Position numbers and translations under genes: made by a program. Source: Azoarcus sp. L1K30 (lineage in GTDB: Bacteria > Pseudomonadota > Gammaproteobacteria > Burkholderiales > Rhodocyclaceae). Taken from it: a stretch of DNA of 64,000 nucleotides. Each line of letters opens with the position of its first letter. Within the stretch, counting starts at the first letter, position 1. A model generated the notes under the pieces. It worked only from the letters and a program-made list of their open reading frames with translations. It was not told the DNA's origin and made no database searches. The DNA lies in contig NZ_JAGRRD010000001.1 of NCBI RefSeq assembly GCF_018122735.1, positions 4,052,565 to 4,116,564 of the forward strand, written 5' to 3'. This document shows positions 1 to 8,962 of this stretch, piece by piece.

Positions 1-597
1 CGCGCCGAGCGCACTCAGACGTGCCGCGTCCGCAGCCGTCTGTGCGCCCAGTGCGCTCAGGGCGCCGAGCGTCAGCGCGGTCAGCGACGGCAGGCAGGCA
101 TATCGCCGCGCCGACCGATCCGAGAGGCGGGCATTGGCCAGCAGCACGGGTATGTGAAGGCGGCGACAGGCTGCGAGCAGGTTGGGCCACAGTTCGGTTT
201 CCATGATGACGCCGAACTGGGGGTGAAAGTGGCGCAGGAAGCGACGGGCAAAAAAGCCCAGGTCGTAGGGGAGATACACGCGCAACACCCGCGGCGAGTC
301 GGCAAAAAGGGCCTTCGAAGTCGCCCGCCCGGTGGGCGTCATGTGCGTGAGGATGATGGTGTGCTCCGGCCAGCGCCCCAGCAGCGCCTTGATCAAGGGT
401 TCGGCGGCCCGCGTCTCACCCACCGATACCGCATGGACCCAGATGCTCGCCCCCGGGGTGCGTACATCGTAGATGCCGAAGCGCTCTCGTACGTGCTTCA
501 GGTAGGCCGGCTGTTTGCGGGCGCGCCACAGCAGGCGTAGCAGGGCCAGTGGAAGCGCAAGAAGCCACAGCAACGAGTAGGAAATACGATGGAGCAT
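1..597 (-). CDS. waaA: Kdo transferase WaaA (KdtA), N-terminal part, cut by window edge
   Basis: Transfers 3-deoxy-D-manno-octulosonic acid from CMP-Kdo to the lipid A precursor at the cytoplasmic face of the inner membrane. Only the first 199 codons are present and the frame is open to the left edge; the family is usually about 420-430 aa. From ATG 597 the protein starts with a hydrophobic anchor (residues 7-23), then the family motif HAVSVGE with the conserved acid at E61, and ETELWPN at 133-139, both hallmarks of the GT30 N-terminal domain. It is divergent from the UDP-glucuronate epimerase gene at 713, with a 115-bp gap that presumably holds both promoters. The identification is firm from motifs; Kdo number specificity cannot be read from this half. 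Confidence 0.93.
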   Translation of the reverse strand, partial: MLHRISYSLLWLLALPLALLRLLWRARKQPAYLKHVRERFGIYDVRTPGASIWVHAVSVGETRAAEPLIKALLGRWPEHTIILTHMTPTGRATSKALFADSPRVLRVYLPYDLGFFARRFLRHFHPQFGVIMETELWPNLLAACRRLHIPVLLANARLSDRSARRYACLPSLTALTLGALSALGAQTAADAARLSALGA

Positions 598-712
598 CAA
601 GGCCGATTGGAACGGAACGGCGAAAGTATAAGGGCGTGACGTGGTAGTCGGGCAATCGTCATGAGGGTCGTGAGATAATCCGCGCGTCTTCAAATCCCGT
701 TTTCAATAAACC

Positions 713-1720
713 ATGAAAATCCTCGTCACCGGCGCAGCCGGCTTTATCGGCATGCACACCTCTCAGCGCCTGCTCGCCCGCGGCGACGAGGTGGTTGGTC
801 TCGATAACCTCAACGACTACTACGATCCCACGCTCAAGGAGAGTCGGCTGGCACGCCTGACGCCGCATCCGGCCTTCCGTTTCGTCAGGATGGATGTCGC
901 CGACCGCGCCGGCATGGAGCGACTGTTCGCCGAGGAAAAGTTCGATCGCGTCATCCACCTCGCCGCACAGGCCGGCGTGCGCTACTCGCTGCAGAACCCG
1001 CATGCCTACATCGACAGCAATATCGTCGGTTTCATGAACATCCTCGAAGGCTGCCGCTACGGCAAGGTGCAGCACCTCGTGTACGCGTCGAGTTCCAGCG
1101 TGTACGGCGGCAACACCAGGATGCCGTTCTCCGAGCACGACAGCGTCGACCATCCGGTAAGCATGTACGCGGCCACCAAGAAGGCCAATGAGCTGATGGC
1201 TCACACCTACAGCCATCTGTACGGCCTGCCCACCACGGGACTGCGCTTCTTCACCGTGTATGGGCCGTGGGGACGGCCGGACATGGCCCTGTTCCTGTTT
1301 ACCAAGGCGATTCTAGAAGGCCGGCCGATCGACGTCTTCAATCACGGCAAGATGAAGCGCGACTTCACCTATGTGGACGACATCGTCGAAGGCGTGCTTC
1401 GTACCCTCGATCACGTTGCCGAACCCGATGCCGGCTTCAATGCCGATCAGCCGGATCCTGGTCGCAGCAAGGCGCCGTTCCGTGTATTCAACATCGGCAA
1501 CAACAATCCGGTCGAGCTGATGGCCTTCGTCGAGGCGATCGAAAAGGCGCTCGGACGCAGTGCGCAGAAGAACTTCATGCCCTTGCAGGATGGCGACGTG
1601 CCCGCAACCTATGCCGATACTTCGGAGCTGAACGAGTGGACCGGCTTCATCCCCGCCACCAGCGTGAGTGACGGCGTCGGCCGCTTCATCGAGTGGTACC
1701 GGGGCTATTACGGCGCCTGA
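713..1720 (+). CDS. UDP-glucuronate 4-epimerase (extended SDR family)
   Basis: 335-aa NAD-dependent epimerase expected to interconvert UDP-glucuronate and UDP-galacturonate, supplying galacturonate for surface polysaccharide or lipid A/core. The NAD-binding motif GAAGFIG lies at residues 7-13, the catalytic Ser in SSSS at 126-129 and the YxxxK pair at Y152/K156. The segments [13 protein letters not shown] and [13 protein letters not shown] are typical of the CapI/LspL/GAE uronate epimerase branch rather than of GalE. Length matches the family. It sits beside waaA and upstream of a polyprenyl-sugar synthase and GT39 transferase, which fits galacturonate decoration of LPS. 4-epimerase activity is a family inference; a dehydratase is unlikely given the [10 protein letters not shown] segment. 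Confidence 0.9.
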   Translation: MKILVTGAAGFIGMHTSQRLLARGDEVVGLDNLNDYYDPTLKESRLARLTPHPAFRFVRMDVADRAGMERLFAEEKFDRVIHLAAQAGVRYSLQNPHAYIDSNIVGFMNILEGCRYGKVQHLVYASSSSVYGGNTRMPFSEHDSVDHPVSMYAATKKANELMAHTYSHLYGLPTTGLRFFTVYGPWGRPDMALFLFTKAILEGRPIDVFNHGKMKRDFTYVDDIVEGVLRTLDHVAEPDAGFNADQPDPGRSKAPFRVFNIGNNNPVELMAFVEAIEKALGRSAQKNFMPLQDGDVPATYADTSELNEWTGFIPATSVSDGVGRFIEWYRGYYGA

Positions 1721-1730
1721 GCAGGGGTGT

Positions 1731-1751
1731 GGCCCCGCGTCTTGCGGGGTC
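1731..1751. terminator. Hairpin between convergent genes, possible bidirectional terminator
   Basis: GGCCCCGC, a 5-nt loop, then GCGGGGTC form an 8-bp stem with one G-T pair, starting 11 bases after the epimerase stop and ending at the stop of the convergent YdjC-type gene. There is no T-tract on either strand, so intrinsic termination is uncertain. Confidence 0.35.
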
Positions 1752-2619
1752 AGCCGGCAAATGCCGAAAACCGTGCCGGTCTGAGCCCGGCCGCAGTCAG
1801 GTCGTCGGCAAAATCCGCGCTGGCGAGGTAGGCCAGTTCGACCTCGCGCGGGGTGGTGAGGCTGTCGCAGGCGAGCAGTGCGGCATCGACCCGGCCGGGG
1901 TGAACATGCACCAGCGGGCGTGGGCCGAGTACGGTGAGGAAGGCCTGCATGCGGGGCCGGAAAGGGTGCGTGGCAGAAAAGTCATGCAGCCCCGAGAAGC
2001 CCGCGTTGGTCGCGATTCCGGCAGCGTCCGCCAGACGTTTGAGTGGGCGTCCCAGCTGCGCGATGAACAGGGCCTTGGGTGTGGCGACGCCACGACGGAT
2101 ACAGGCGCCTGCGGGTTCCACGCAGTTTCTCAGCCAAACCGTTCCGGCCGCGTAGCGGCGCTGCACTTCGGTCACGACCGCCTCACGAACTGTCGGCAAC
2201 AGGTGCACATGCTGATGGCCGTCGATATAGTCCGGCGCTGCGTTCCAGCGTGCCTCGAAGGCATCGAGCTGGGCACGCAGTTCGTCACGTACGGCCTGTG
2301 CCGGCAGGGCGTGAAGGAGGGCGCGCGGCAGCAAGCGGGAAAGCGGCGGCAGGCGGCCGGCAGTCGTCAGTCCCTTTGCCGCGCTCAGGGGCCGGTGATC
2401 GGTAAGGGTAAGATGCAGGCCGACGTCCGCGGGACAGCTGGCGACGGTGTCCTTGAGGATGGCTGCGGCACGTGCCCAGTCGGCGCAGTTGGTCATGCAA
2501 CTGGTAGCCGACAGGCAGCCGGCGGCAATGAGTTCAATAATGGCGTCACTGACGCCCGGCGCCAGGCCGAAGTCGTCTGCGCACAGCACGAATGGTTTCG
2601 AAGCGGAAATATTTGACAT
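1750..2619 (-). CDS. YdjC/ChbG/HpnK-family carbohydrate deacetylase
   Basis: 289-aa protein of the YdjC-like deacetylase fold, which removes acetyl groups from N-acetylated sugars or sugar lipids with a divalent metal. The N-terminal CADDFG segment carries the conserved Asp pair, and the GHQHVH motif near residue 124 supplies metal-binding histidines. I place the start at the ATG at 2619 (product begins MSNISASKPF) because the fold begins immediately after it; an in-frame ATG at 2649 would add ten residues of no family character. It lies between a uronate epimerase and a GT2/GT39/GtrA operon on the other strand, so a role in processing a lipid-linked sugar is plausible, but the substrate cannot be read from sequence. 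Confidence 0.82.
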   Translation of the reverse strand: MSNISASKPFVLCADDFGLAPGVSDAIIELIAAGCLSATSCMTNCADWARAAAILKDTVASCPADVGLHLTLTDHRPLSAAKGLTTAGRLPPLSRLLPRALLHALPAQAVRDELRAQLDAFEARWNAAPDYIDGHQHVHLLPTVREAVVTEVQRRYAAGTVWLRNCVEPAGACIRRGVATPKALFIAQLGRPLKRLADAAGIATNAGFSGLHDFSATHPFRPRMQAFLTVLGPRPLVHVHPGRVDAALLACDSLTTPREVELAYLASADFADDLTAAGLRPARFSAFAG

Positions 2620-2719
2620 TGCAATCCGTTGTAACAGGTGATCGGTCAACGCACCAGCGGGGTGCCTCGTTTACCGTGTATTCCTCCGCGCCGGAGGTTC
2701 TTCGTGCGAGTGTGCGACC

Positions 2720-3724
2720 GTGTCACGTCCTGATCTGAATGAAGCGCTTGCCACCCCCGCCGTCAAGGCGAGAGTTGAGCGCCCCTTGCTGTCCGTGGTA
2801 ATCCCGCTGTTCAACGAGAGCGGTTCGTTGCCGGCCCTGCACGCGCGCTTGCGTGCCGTGCTCGATACCATGGACCTGGCCGGCTACGAACTGGTCTTCG
2901 TCGATGATGGCAGCCGCGACACGACCTTTGCCGAAGTGGCCGCCCTCGGGGTCATGGATCCGACGGTACGCGGGCTTCGCTTTGCGCGCAATTTTGGCAA
3001 GGAAGCCGCCATGGCTGCCGGATTGCGCGCCGCGATCGGCGACGTGATCGTGTTGATGGACGGCGATCTGCAGCATCCGCCCGAACTCATTCCGGAGATG
3101 ATGGCACGCTGGCATGGCGGGGCGCAGATGGTCACTGCCGTACGTGGCTCGCGCGACACCGATCCCTGGTTGCGGCGGCAATTGTCGCGCGGTTTCTACA
3201 GCCTGTTCCGGCGCGTCTCCGAGGTTGCGCTGGCCGAGGGCGGTGGGGATTTCCGACTGTTCGATCGTGCCGTCGTCGACGCCATCAACAGCCTGCCCGA
3301 GCGCACGCGATTCATGAAGGGCATTACCAGTTGGGTCGGGTTCCGTCAGGAAACGGTCGATTTCGAACCCGCCGAGCGTGCGGCAGGTGCGTCGGCGTGG
3401 TCGCTGCTGCGCCTGCTGCGTTACGCCATCGATGGTTTTTCCGCTTTCAGCACGCTCCCGCTGAGGGTGTGGTCGCTGATTGGCATTGGCATGGCGGCAT
3501 TGTCCGGCACCTATGGTTTGTGGCTCGTGCTGCGCACCATGGTGTGGGGCATCGATGTGCCCGGCTACGCGTCCATCATGGTGGCGGTGCTGTTCATGGG
3601 CGGGATCCAGCTGATCAGCCTGGGCGTGCTGGGCGAGTACGTTGGGCGAATTTTCACCGAGGTCAAGGCTCGTCCCCTGTATCTTGTTTCGGACCGGATC
3701 GGATTTCAGGAGCAGGCACGTTGA
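2720..3724 (+). CDS. GT2 polyprenyl-phosphate glycosyltransferase (GtrB/ArnC/RgtE type)
   Basis: 334-aa family 2 glycosyltransferase that should load a sugar from a nucleotide sugar onto undecaprenyl phosphate at the inner membrane. The catalytic domain shows VVIPLFNESGS, FVDDGSRD and the DGDLQHP acidic motif; the C-terminal third has two long hydrophobic segments (about residues 240-265 and 275-300), as in GtrB and ArnC. The start is GTG at 2720 with no well-spaced ribosome-binding site, so the exact start is uncertain. Its TGA overlaps the TTG start of the GT39 gene, indicating translational coupling. With the upstream uronate epimerase the donor could be UDP-GalA (as for rhizobial RgtE), but UDP-Glc is an alternative. 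Confidence 0.85.
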   Translation: MSRPDLNEALATPAVKARVERPLLSVVIPLFNESGSLPALHARLRAVLDTMDLAGYELVFVDDGSRDTTFAEVAALGVMDPTVRGLRFARNFGKEAAMAAGLRAAIGDVIVLMDGDLQHPPELIPEMMARWHGGAQMVTAVRGSRDTDPWLRRQLSRGFYSLFRRVSEVALAEGGGDFRLFDRAVVDAINSLPERTRFMKGITSWVGFRQETVDFEPAERAAGASAWSLLRLLRYAIDGFSAFSTLPLRVWSLIGIGMAALSGTYGLWLVLRTMVWGIDVPGYASIMVAVLFMGGIQLISLGVLGEYVGRIFTEVKARPLYLVSDRIGFQEQAR

Positions 3725-5364
3725 GCAACGCGGCAACAGGTACCGCCAACGGGCGTTGGATCGGGGCAGTATCGGGATTCGGGGCACTGTCCGGCGCCCG
3801 GCTTGGGTGGGGGGTGCTGGCCGGCATGAGCCTCTTCGTGCTGCTGTGCTTCAACCAGTACGGCATCAGCAACGACGAGGAGGTGCAGCATGTCTACGGT
3901 CGCTTGCTACTTGACTTCTATGGGTCGGGTCTGGTCGATCAGTCGGCCTTTGCCTACAAGAACCTTTACCTCTATGGCGGATTGTTCGATCTGATTGCGG
4001 CCGGACTCGAGCGCATGTTGCCCGGCGTCAATGTGTGGGACATGCGCCATCTGCTGTCGGCTCTCTTCGGACTTGGCGGGCTGGCTGGAACCTGGTTGCT
4101 GGCACGACGCCTGGCAGGAGACTGGGCGGCATTGGCGGCACTGGTGGTACTGGCGCTGACCGGTGCGTGGACCGGCGCCATGTTTACCCATACCAAGGAT
4201 GTGCCGTTTGCCACCACGATGATCTGGTCGCTGCTGTTCATCGTGCGCATTCTGCCCACGCTTCCGCGCCCGGCATGGCGTGACGTGGCGGGTCTCGGGT
4301 TCGCCATCGGGTGTGCGTTCGGTTTGCGGGTCGGTGCCGTGTTTGCGGTGTTCTATCTTGGCGTTGGCATGCTGGCTGCGGCCTGGCTTGGTGCGACCGG
4401 TCTGCAAGACCGGATCCGTTTCCTTGGCAGTTCGTTGCGCGCGGTATGGCCCGCTGCGCTTATTGCACTCGTGTTGATGGGGATTTTCTGGCCGTGGGCG
4501 ATGAAGTCGCCGAGCAACCTGTTCAAGGCCATGACCGCGTTTTCCCATTTTTCCTTCGAACTCAACACCATTCTGGGTGGAAAGGTTATGGCCAACGGCG
4601 ATGTGCCCGGCTATTACCTGTCGTGGTACCTGCTGGTACGACTGCCCGAACTCTTCCTGCTCGGTCTGGTACTGGCCGTGCTGACGGCGCTGCGGGCCTT
4701 GCCCGGTTTGCGTCATGCGGCCGGGCGTAAGGCAGCTTTGCCGTGGCTGCCGCTCGCGCTGGCGGCGATGGTGCCGCTGAGCTACACGCTGCTTGCCGCA
4801 CCGCCGCTGTACAACGGCATTCGCCACTTCACGTTCCTGCTGCCGCCGCTGGCGGTTCTCGCCGGCGTCGGACTGACGCATGCCTGGCAGCGTGCCGCAC
4901 CATTCGCGCGCGGCCGGCAATTCGCCACGTTTGGCTGCGTCGTACTGGCGCTGGGGCACGGGGCGGCGCTCGTCCGCCTGCATCCTTATGAATACGTTGC
5001 CTACAACGGGATTGCCGGCGGGCTACCCGGTACCGTGGGGCAGTGGGAGCAGGATTACTGGGCCGCGAGTCTGCGCGAAGCGGCGCTGGATCTCAATGCC
5101 TATGTGGCACGCAAAGGCCTCATCGGACAACACCTTACCGTCGCGGTATGCGCAGAAGAGGTGCAGGCGCAGCAGTGGCTGAGTCCGGCGCTTGAGGTCA
5201 CCGATGACTGGAGGGACGCGGACTTCTACCTGTCGCCGACGCAGATGGGTTGCGATCGGGTCCTCAAGGGGCATCTCGTCGCCTCGGTGGTGCGTGAAGG
5301 TGTACCGCTGGCGGTGGTGCTCGATCGTCGCCACCTGGAGGGCGAGGATCGCATTCCGGAATGA
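3721..5364 (+). CDS. GT39-like (ArnT/PMT/Rgt type) integral membrane glycosyltransferase
   Basis: 547-aa polytopic membrane protein with roughly a dozen hydrophobic segments, resembling GT-C enzymes that transfer sugars from polyprenyl-phosphate carriers to lipid A, core or O-antigen on the periplasmic side. The acidic NDEE motif about 43 residues from the start lies in the first periplasmic loop, where GT39 enzymes keep catalytic acids. I take TTG 3721 as start because it overlaps the preceding TGA by three bases; ATG 3826 would remove a short cytoplasmic tail only. The stop overlaps the GtrA start (ATGA). The partners on both sides support the assignment; the acceptor is unknown. Confidence 0.8.
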   Translation: MSNAATGTANGRWIGAVSGFGALSGARLGWGVLAGMSLFVLLCFNQYGISNDEEVQHVYGRLLLDFYGSGLVDQSAFAYKNLYLYGGLFDLIAAGLERMLPGVNVWDMRHLLSALFGLGGLAGTWLLARRLAGDWAALAALVVLALTGAWTGAMFTHTKDVPFATTMIWSLLFIVRILPTLPRPAWRDVAGLGFAIGCAFGLRVGAVFAVFYLGVGMLAAAWLGATGLQDRIRFLGSSLRAVWPAALIALVLMGIFWPWAMKSPSNLFKAMTAFSHFSFELNTILGGKVMANGDVPGYYLSWYLLVRLPELFLLGLVLAVLTALRALPGLRHAAGRKAALPWLPLALAAMVPLSYTLLAAPPLYNGIRHFTFLLPPLAVLAGVGLTHAWQRAAPFARGRQFATFGCVVLALGHGAALVRLHPYEYVAYNGIAGGLPGTVGQWEQDYWAASLREAALDLNAYVARKGLIGQHLTVAVCAEEVQAQQWLSPALEVTDDWRDADFYLSPTQMGCDRVLKGHLVASVVREGVPLAVVLDRRHLEGEDRIPE

Positions 5365-5792
5365 CTACGGTGACGGGATTTGGTCGTTTCCTGCGCTTTG
5401 CCGCGGTCGGTGCGGTGGGGACGGCGGCGCACTACGGTTTGCTGTTGGCGTTGGTGGAGGGCCTCGGCGCTGCACCGCTGCCTGGGTCGATCGCGGGCTT
5501 CCTGCTCGGGGCTGTCGTCAATTACGCGATCGGTCGCCGCTTCGTTTTCGCGTCCGAACGTGCGCATGTCGAGGCCTTCCCGCGCTTCATGACCGTTGCC
5601 GGCATCGGTCTGTGCTGGAATGCGGCGCTGATGTACATGTTTGTCGATGTATTGGCGCTGCATTACCTGGTGGCACAACTGCTCACCACCGGCTTGCTGC
5701 TGCTTTGGCACTACGCGGGCAACGCGCGATGGACCTTCGGTCGCCCCAAGGCGGTCAAGGCCGCGCGCGCGGATGCCGGCGAAGGCGTTTGA
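5361..5792 (+). CDS. GtrA-family membrane protein (lipid-linked sugar flippase candidate)
   Basis: 143-aa protein with four predicted transmembrane helices and the GtrA signature (FLRFAAVGAVGT at the start, NYAIGRRFVF in the middle, WTFG near the end). GtrA proteins are thought to translocate undecaprenyl-phosphate-sugars across the inner membrane. The start ATG overlaps the GT39 stop by four bases, completing a three-gene coupled unit with the GT2 synthase: load the carrier, flip it, transfer the sugar. Length is typical. Confidence 0.87.
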   Translation: MTTVTGFGRFLRFAAVGAVGTAAHYGLLLALVEGLGAAPLPGSIAGFLLGAVVNYAIGRRFVFASERAHVEAFPRFMTVAGIGLCWNAALMYMFVDVLALHYLVAQLLTTGLLLLWHYAGNARWTFGRPKAVKAARADAGEGV

Positions 5793-5848
5793 GAGAACGG
5801 GATGACCGGCACATCCTTTTCGCCGCCGGCCATCCTGCGGGCTGAAAC

Positions 5849-6556
5849 CTACAGCGGTAGCCCGTCAAACATGGCGTAGGTATTGCGCAGCCAGGTCTTG
5901 ACCCGCTGGCGCTCGAGCATGCCCAGTGCATCGCTGCCGTTGCGGGTGTTGATGGCGGCCCAGAAACTTGCGTCCTGGCGATCGATCTTGCGCATGCAAC
6001 CCTCATGCAGTTCGGGCAGGCTGACCACGTGCGCACCCATGGCCAGTGCATCCTTGAGCGCTGCGGACTCGTCCAGTTGGGAAAAGTCGCTGCCCCGGCC
6101 GAGATTGCGGACCACGAAGTAGTTGGGTCCGGCGCCGTGCGTGGCCACCAGTTTCCCCAGCAGGTCGACCGAATCCTTGCCGGCATCGGCCAGATGCCAG
6201 AAATTGACCGCGATCCCCATTTCCGCCAGGAGCGGCAGCAGGTCCGAATCCTTGATCCAGCGTGCCAGCGGGGCGGCCGTCTGTGCGGCGAGATCAACGA
6301 TCACGCTGTTGTGCTTTTCTTCATCGTCGGCGACGTCCTCGAAGGTGCTCGCAATCGCGTCCAGTTCCTCATAACTGTCGACGATGACCGGCGCGGCGTA
6401 GTCGCCATAGAAGCGGGTGAAGGTCGTGTGCGAGCGGTCGGTATCGAAGCCGGTGAAAGGGCGCTCGCGGTCGATGAAATACTGCGCCAGCGCCCGTGAC
6501 GCGACCGATTTGCCGACGCCGCCTTTTTCGCCGCCGATGAAGTTGAGTGAGCGCAT
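5849..6556 (-). CDS. Solitary ParA/MinD-like P-loop ATPase
   Basis: 235-aa P-loop ATPase with a deviant Walker A box (GGEKGGVGKS, residues 7-16) and an early Asp-rich segment FDTDRSH. It resembles nucleotide-binding proteins of the CobQ/MinD/ParA group that are often annotated near mobilisation functions. The start is the ATG at 6556 (MRSLNFIGG), directly before the Walker box; an upstream ATG at 6607 would add 17 unrelated residues. No parB, parS-like repeat or plasmid gene is nearby, so partition is unsupported. It is convergent with the GtrA operon. Its client is unknown. Confidence 0.75.
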   Translation of the reverse strand: MRSLNFIGGEKGGVGKSVASRALAQYFIDRERPFTGFDTDRSHTTFTRFYGDYAAPVIVDSYEELDAIASTFEDVADDEEKHNSVIVDLAAQTAAPLARWIKDSDLLPLLAEMGIAVNFWHLADAGKDSVDLLGKLVATHGAGPNYFVVRNLGRGSDFSQLDESAALKDALAMGAHVVSLPELHEGCMRKIDRQDASFWAAINTRNGSDALGMLERQRVKTWLRNTYAMFDGLPL

Positions 6557-6839
6557 AGATTCGTCCTGTTGATTGGGAAGCAAGAGCCGGATGGCAGGTG
6601 GCCGCACGGGTCAGTGTAGCAGCTGCAGATGGCCGATTTTGAGGGCGACATGTTGCAGATGTCGGTTGTTTAGCAAGAAGCATGCGGAGCGCAAGCGGCG
6701 CGGGGGCGTGCGCACGGGCAGCCCGTTGCGCCGCCTTGCGGGCGCGGCGCAGGAAACCTGCGCGCGAGGAGGCCCACCACGGTGCGGCCGTGCACCGGCG
6801 AGGTGCGTCGACCTGCTTCCTGTCTCCTGCACCCGGTGT

Positions 6840-7733
6840 CTATTGCGGACCGCTCAGAAAGGCCGCCTCCTCCTCACACAGTGTGGTGATCAGGTCGGCG
6901 ATGGCGCGCACCCGCGGGGAGCGGCGGACGTCGGCATGCTGCACCAGCCAGATTTCGCGGGGAGGCGTCGGATCGGGCGTCGGAATCCGCACCAGGCGCG
7001 CGTCATGGCCTGCCAGATAATGCGCAAGGCAGGCAACGCCCAGCCCCGCCTGCGCTGCGCCAAGCAATGCAATCTGATCGTTGCTGCGCAATACGAAGCT
7101 GCGCTTGCCTGCGTAACGCTCGAACCAGATCTGATGTGGCTGGTGCCGCAGATTGTCGTCTAGCCCGATGAATGTCCACTCCGATTCGTCGCGCACGCGG
7201 GCGTAGTCGGGATGCGCATATAGCCCGAAACCGAGCTTTCCCAGCGAGCGCACCACCAGCCCGGGATCTCGCGGACGCCCCAGGCGGACGGCCAGGTCGG
7301 CTTCACGACGGGACAGATTCACCTCTCTCAGGTCACTGACCAGCTCCAGCGTGATGCCAGCCCAGTCCGCATGACGGGCCGCGATGCGCGGCACCAGAAA
7401 CAGGCTGGCCAGACTGGGTGGCAGCGAAACCCTTACTGTCCCGCGCAGGTTCCCGGCGCCGACCGCCGCGCGTTCGAAGGCGAATGCCTCGTCCTCCATG
7501 CGCTCGGCAAGGCCAAGCATGTCTTCGCCTTCGGCCGTCAATTGCCAGCCACGTGGGAGGCGATCGAAAAGACGCAAGCCGAGCGCCTGCTCCAGGCTGT
7601 CGACCCGGCGTGCAACGGTCGAGTGTTCGACCGCAAGCTTGCGCGCGGCACCAGACAGGCTGCCCTCGCGCGCAAGCGCCAGAAAGTAGCGGATGTCTTC
7701 CCAGTGCAATGCCGGTTCGGGTGATTTGTGCAC
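6840..7733 (-). CDS. LysR-family transcriptional regulator
   Basis: 297-aa LysR regulator: N-terminal winged HTH (GSLSGAARKLAVEHSTVARR, about residues 23-42) followed by a periplasmic-binding-like effector domain. Divergent from the EamA transporter at 7820 with an 86-bp shared intergenic region, the usual arrangement for a LysR gene and its target. The ligand is not predictable. Confidence 0.9.
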   Translation of the reverse strand: MHKSPEPALHWEDIRYFLALAREGSLSGAARKLAVEHSTVARRVDSLEQALGLRLFDRLPRGWQLTAEGEDMLGLAERMEDEAFAFERAAVGAGNLRGTVRVSLPPSLASLFLVPRIAARHADWAGITLELVSDLREVNLSRREADLAVRLGRPRDPGLVVRSLGKLGFGLYAHPDYARVRDESEWTFIGLDDNLRHQPHQIWFERYAGKRSFVLRSNDQIALLGAAQAGLGVACLAHYLAGHDARLVRIPTPDPTPPREIWLVQHADVRRSPRVRAIADLITTLCEEEAAFLSGPQ

Positions 7734-7819
7734 AGATAATTCCTGTTTTTTGCTAATTGCCGAGTGTTTTTTAGCCTCCTACCATCGTTTGCACAAGGTC
7801 AACTCAATGGAGTGCAAGC

Positions 7820-8776
7820 ATGATTTCCAACACATCCACGCGGCCGCTGCTGCTCGGCGGCCTTTGCATGCTGGCTGCGGCGCTGAGCTGGGGCGGCATG
7901 TTTCCGGTGGCAAAGGCCACTTTGCAATTCGTTGATCCCTACTTCCTGACACTGATCCGGTACGGCATCACGGCCCTGATCATGGTGGCGATCCTGTGGG
8001 CAGTTGAAGGGCGAATCGCATTGCGCACCGACGGCCGGGGCTGGTCCCTGTTCGCGTTTGGTTGTGCCGGATTCTGCGGATTCGGCCTCTTCGTGTTTAC
8101 CGGTCTGCGCGCGTCGTCGCCGGCACACGGCGCCATCCTGGTTGCGCTGATGCCCTTGCTGACCGTGATCGTCAACGCCGTCATGTCGCGAATGCTGCCG
8201 CCATGGCATACCCGGCTCAGTATCGTGATGGCCTTTCTCGGCGTGGCCATGGTGGTGGCCGACGGCCATCCCTCGGCGCTGCTCGAGTCGCGTTCGGCGG
8301 GGGCGGATGGACTGATCCTGGCCGGCGTGTTGTCCTGGGTGATCTACACGCTCGGCGCGCGAAATTTCACGGGCTGGTCTCCACTTCGCTACAGCGCATT
8401 GACCGTGAGCTTCGGAATGGGCGGGGTCGCGCTATGCACGGCGGTCGCGCTTTCTGCTGGCGCCGCGCAGCTGCCGCGGGCTTCCGGGCTGGCGGACGTG
8501 ATTCCACACTTCGCCTATATCATCGTGTTTGCCTCGGTCGTGGCGGTGATCGGGTGGAACGAGGGCGTGCGACGCCTGGGGCCGGTCAATGGTGTGCTCT
8601 TCATCAACTTCGTGCCCATCACCGCCTTTGTCATCCAGGCCGTACAGGGGCAGCCGGTGGGTGGGTGGGAGCTGGGCGGCGGCGGCCTGGTCATCCTTGC
8701 GCTTGTGCTGAACAACCTTCTGCAGCGCCCGCCCCGGACCCGGGCGCCAGCTTCGATTTGCTCGCAAACGGCATGA
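7820..8776 (+). CDS. EamA/DMT-family transporter
   Basis: 318-aa inner-membrane protein with about ten transmembrane segments arranged as two EamA repeats (repeat 1 from residue 12, repeat 2 from about 165). The AALSWGGMFPVAK and GVLSWVIYTLGAR segments mark the two repeat starts. DMT transporters usually export amino acids, purines or other metabolites. It is divergent from a LysR gene that probably controls it. The substrate is unknown. A 180-bp region with the DeoR operators follows. Confidence 0.85.
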   Translation: MISNTSTRPLLLGGLCMLAAALSWGGMFPVAKATLQFVDPYFLTLIRYGITALIMVAILWAVEGRIALRTDGRGWSLFAFGCAGFCGFGLFVFTGLRASSPAHGAILVALMPLLTVIVNAVMSRMLPPWHTRLSIVMAFLGVAMVVADGHPSALLESRSAGADGLILAGVLSWVIYTLGARNFTGWSPLRYSALTVSFGMGGVALCTAVALSAGAAQLPRASGLADVIPHFAYIIVFASVVAVIGWNEGVRRLGPVNGVLFINFVPITAFVIQAVQGQPVGGWELGGGGLVILALVLNNLLQRPPRTRAPASICSQTA

Positions 8777-8906
8777 ACGTCTGCGCGCATTGAGCTGACC
8801 CATGCCCATCGGGCACATCGTGTCCGCGCCGGCCGCCATCGCTCAGGGTGGGTGACCGAGCCGCTCCCGGGGTTGCCGGAGGAGGCGTTCTGAACCTTCA
8901 TCTGTT

Positions 8907-8962
8907 GTTCATATGAACGTCAATGAAGCGCAACAGGGCGGTGTGATGATGTTCAAATGAAC
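8907..8962 (+). promoter_or_regulatory. Twin palindromes GTTCATATGAAC / GTTCAAATGAAC, probable DeoR-type operators
   Basis: Two near-identical 12-bp palindromes lie at 8907-8918 and 8951-8962. Their centres are 44 bp apart, about four DNA turns, so a multimeric regulator could bind both on one face or by looping. The second overlaps the regulator's own ATG at 8957, so binding would block its expression. The half-site GTTC/GAAC resembles the core of GlpR-type operators. Autoregulation by the DeoR/GlpR protein is inferred. Confidence 0.65.

Noticed and set aside
5849..6556. Plasmid partition gene
   Set aside because: ParA-like ATPase without parB, parS repeats or replication genes nearby.
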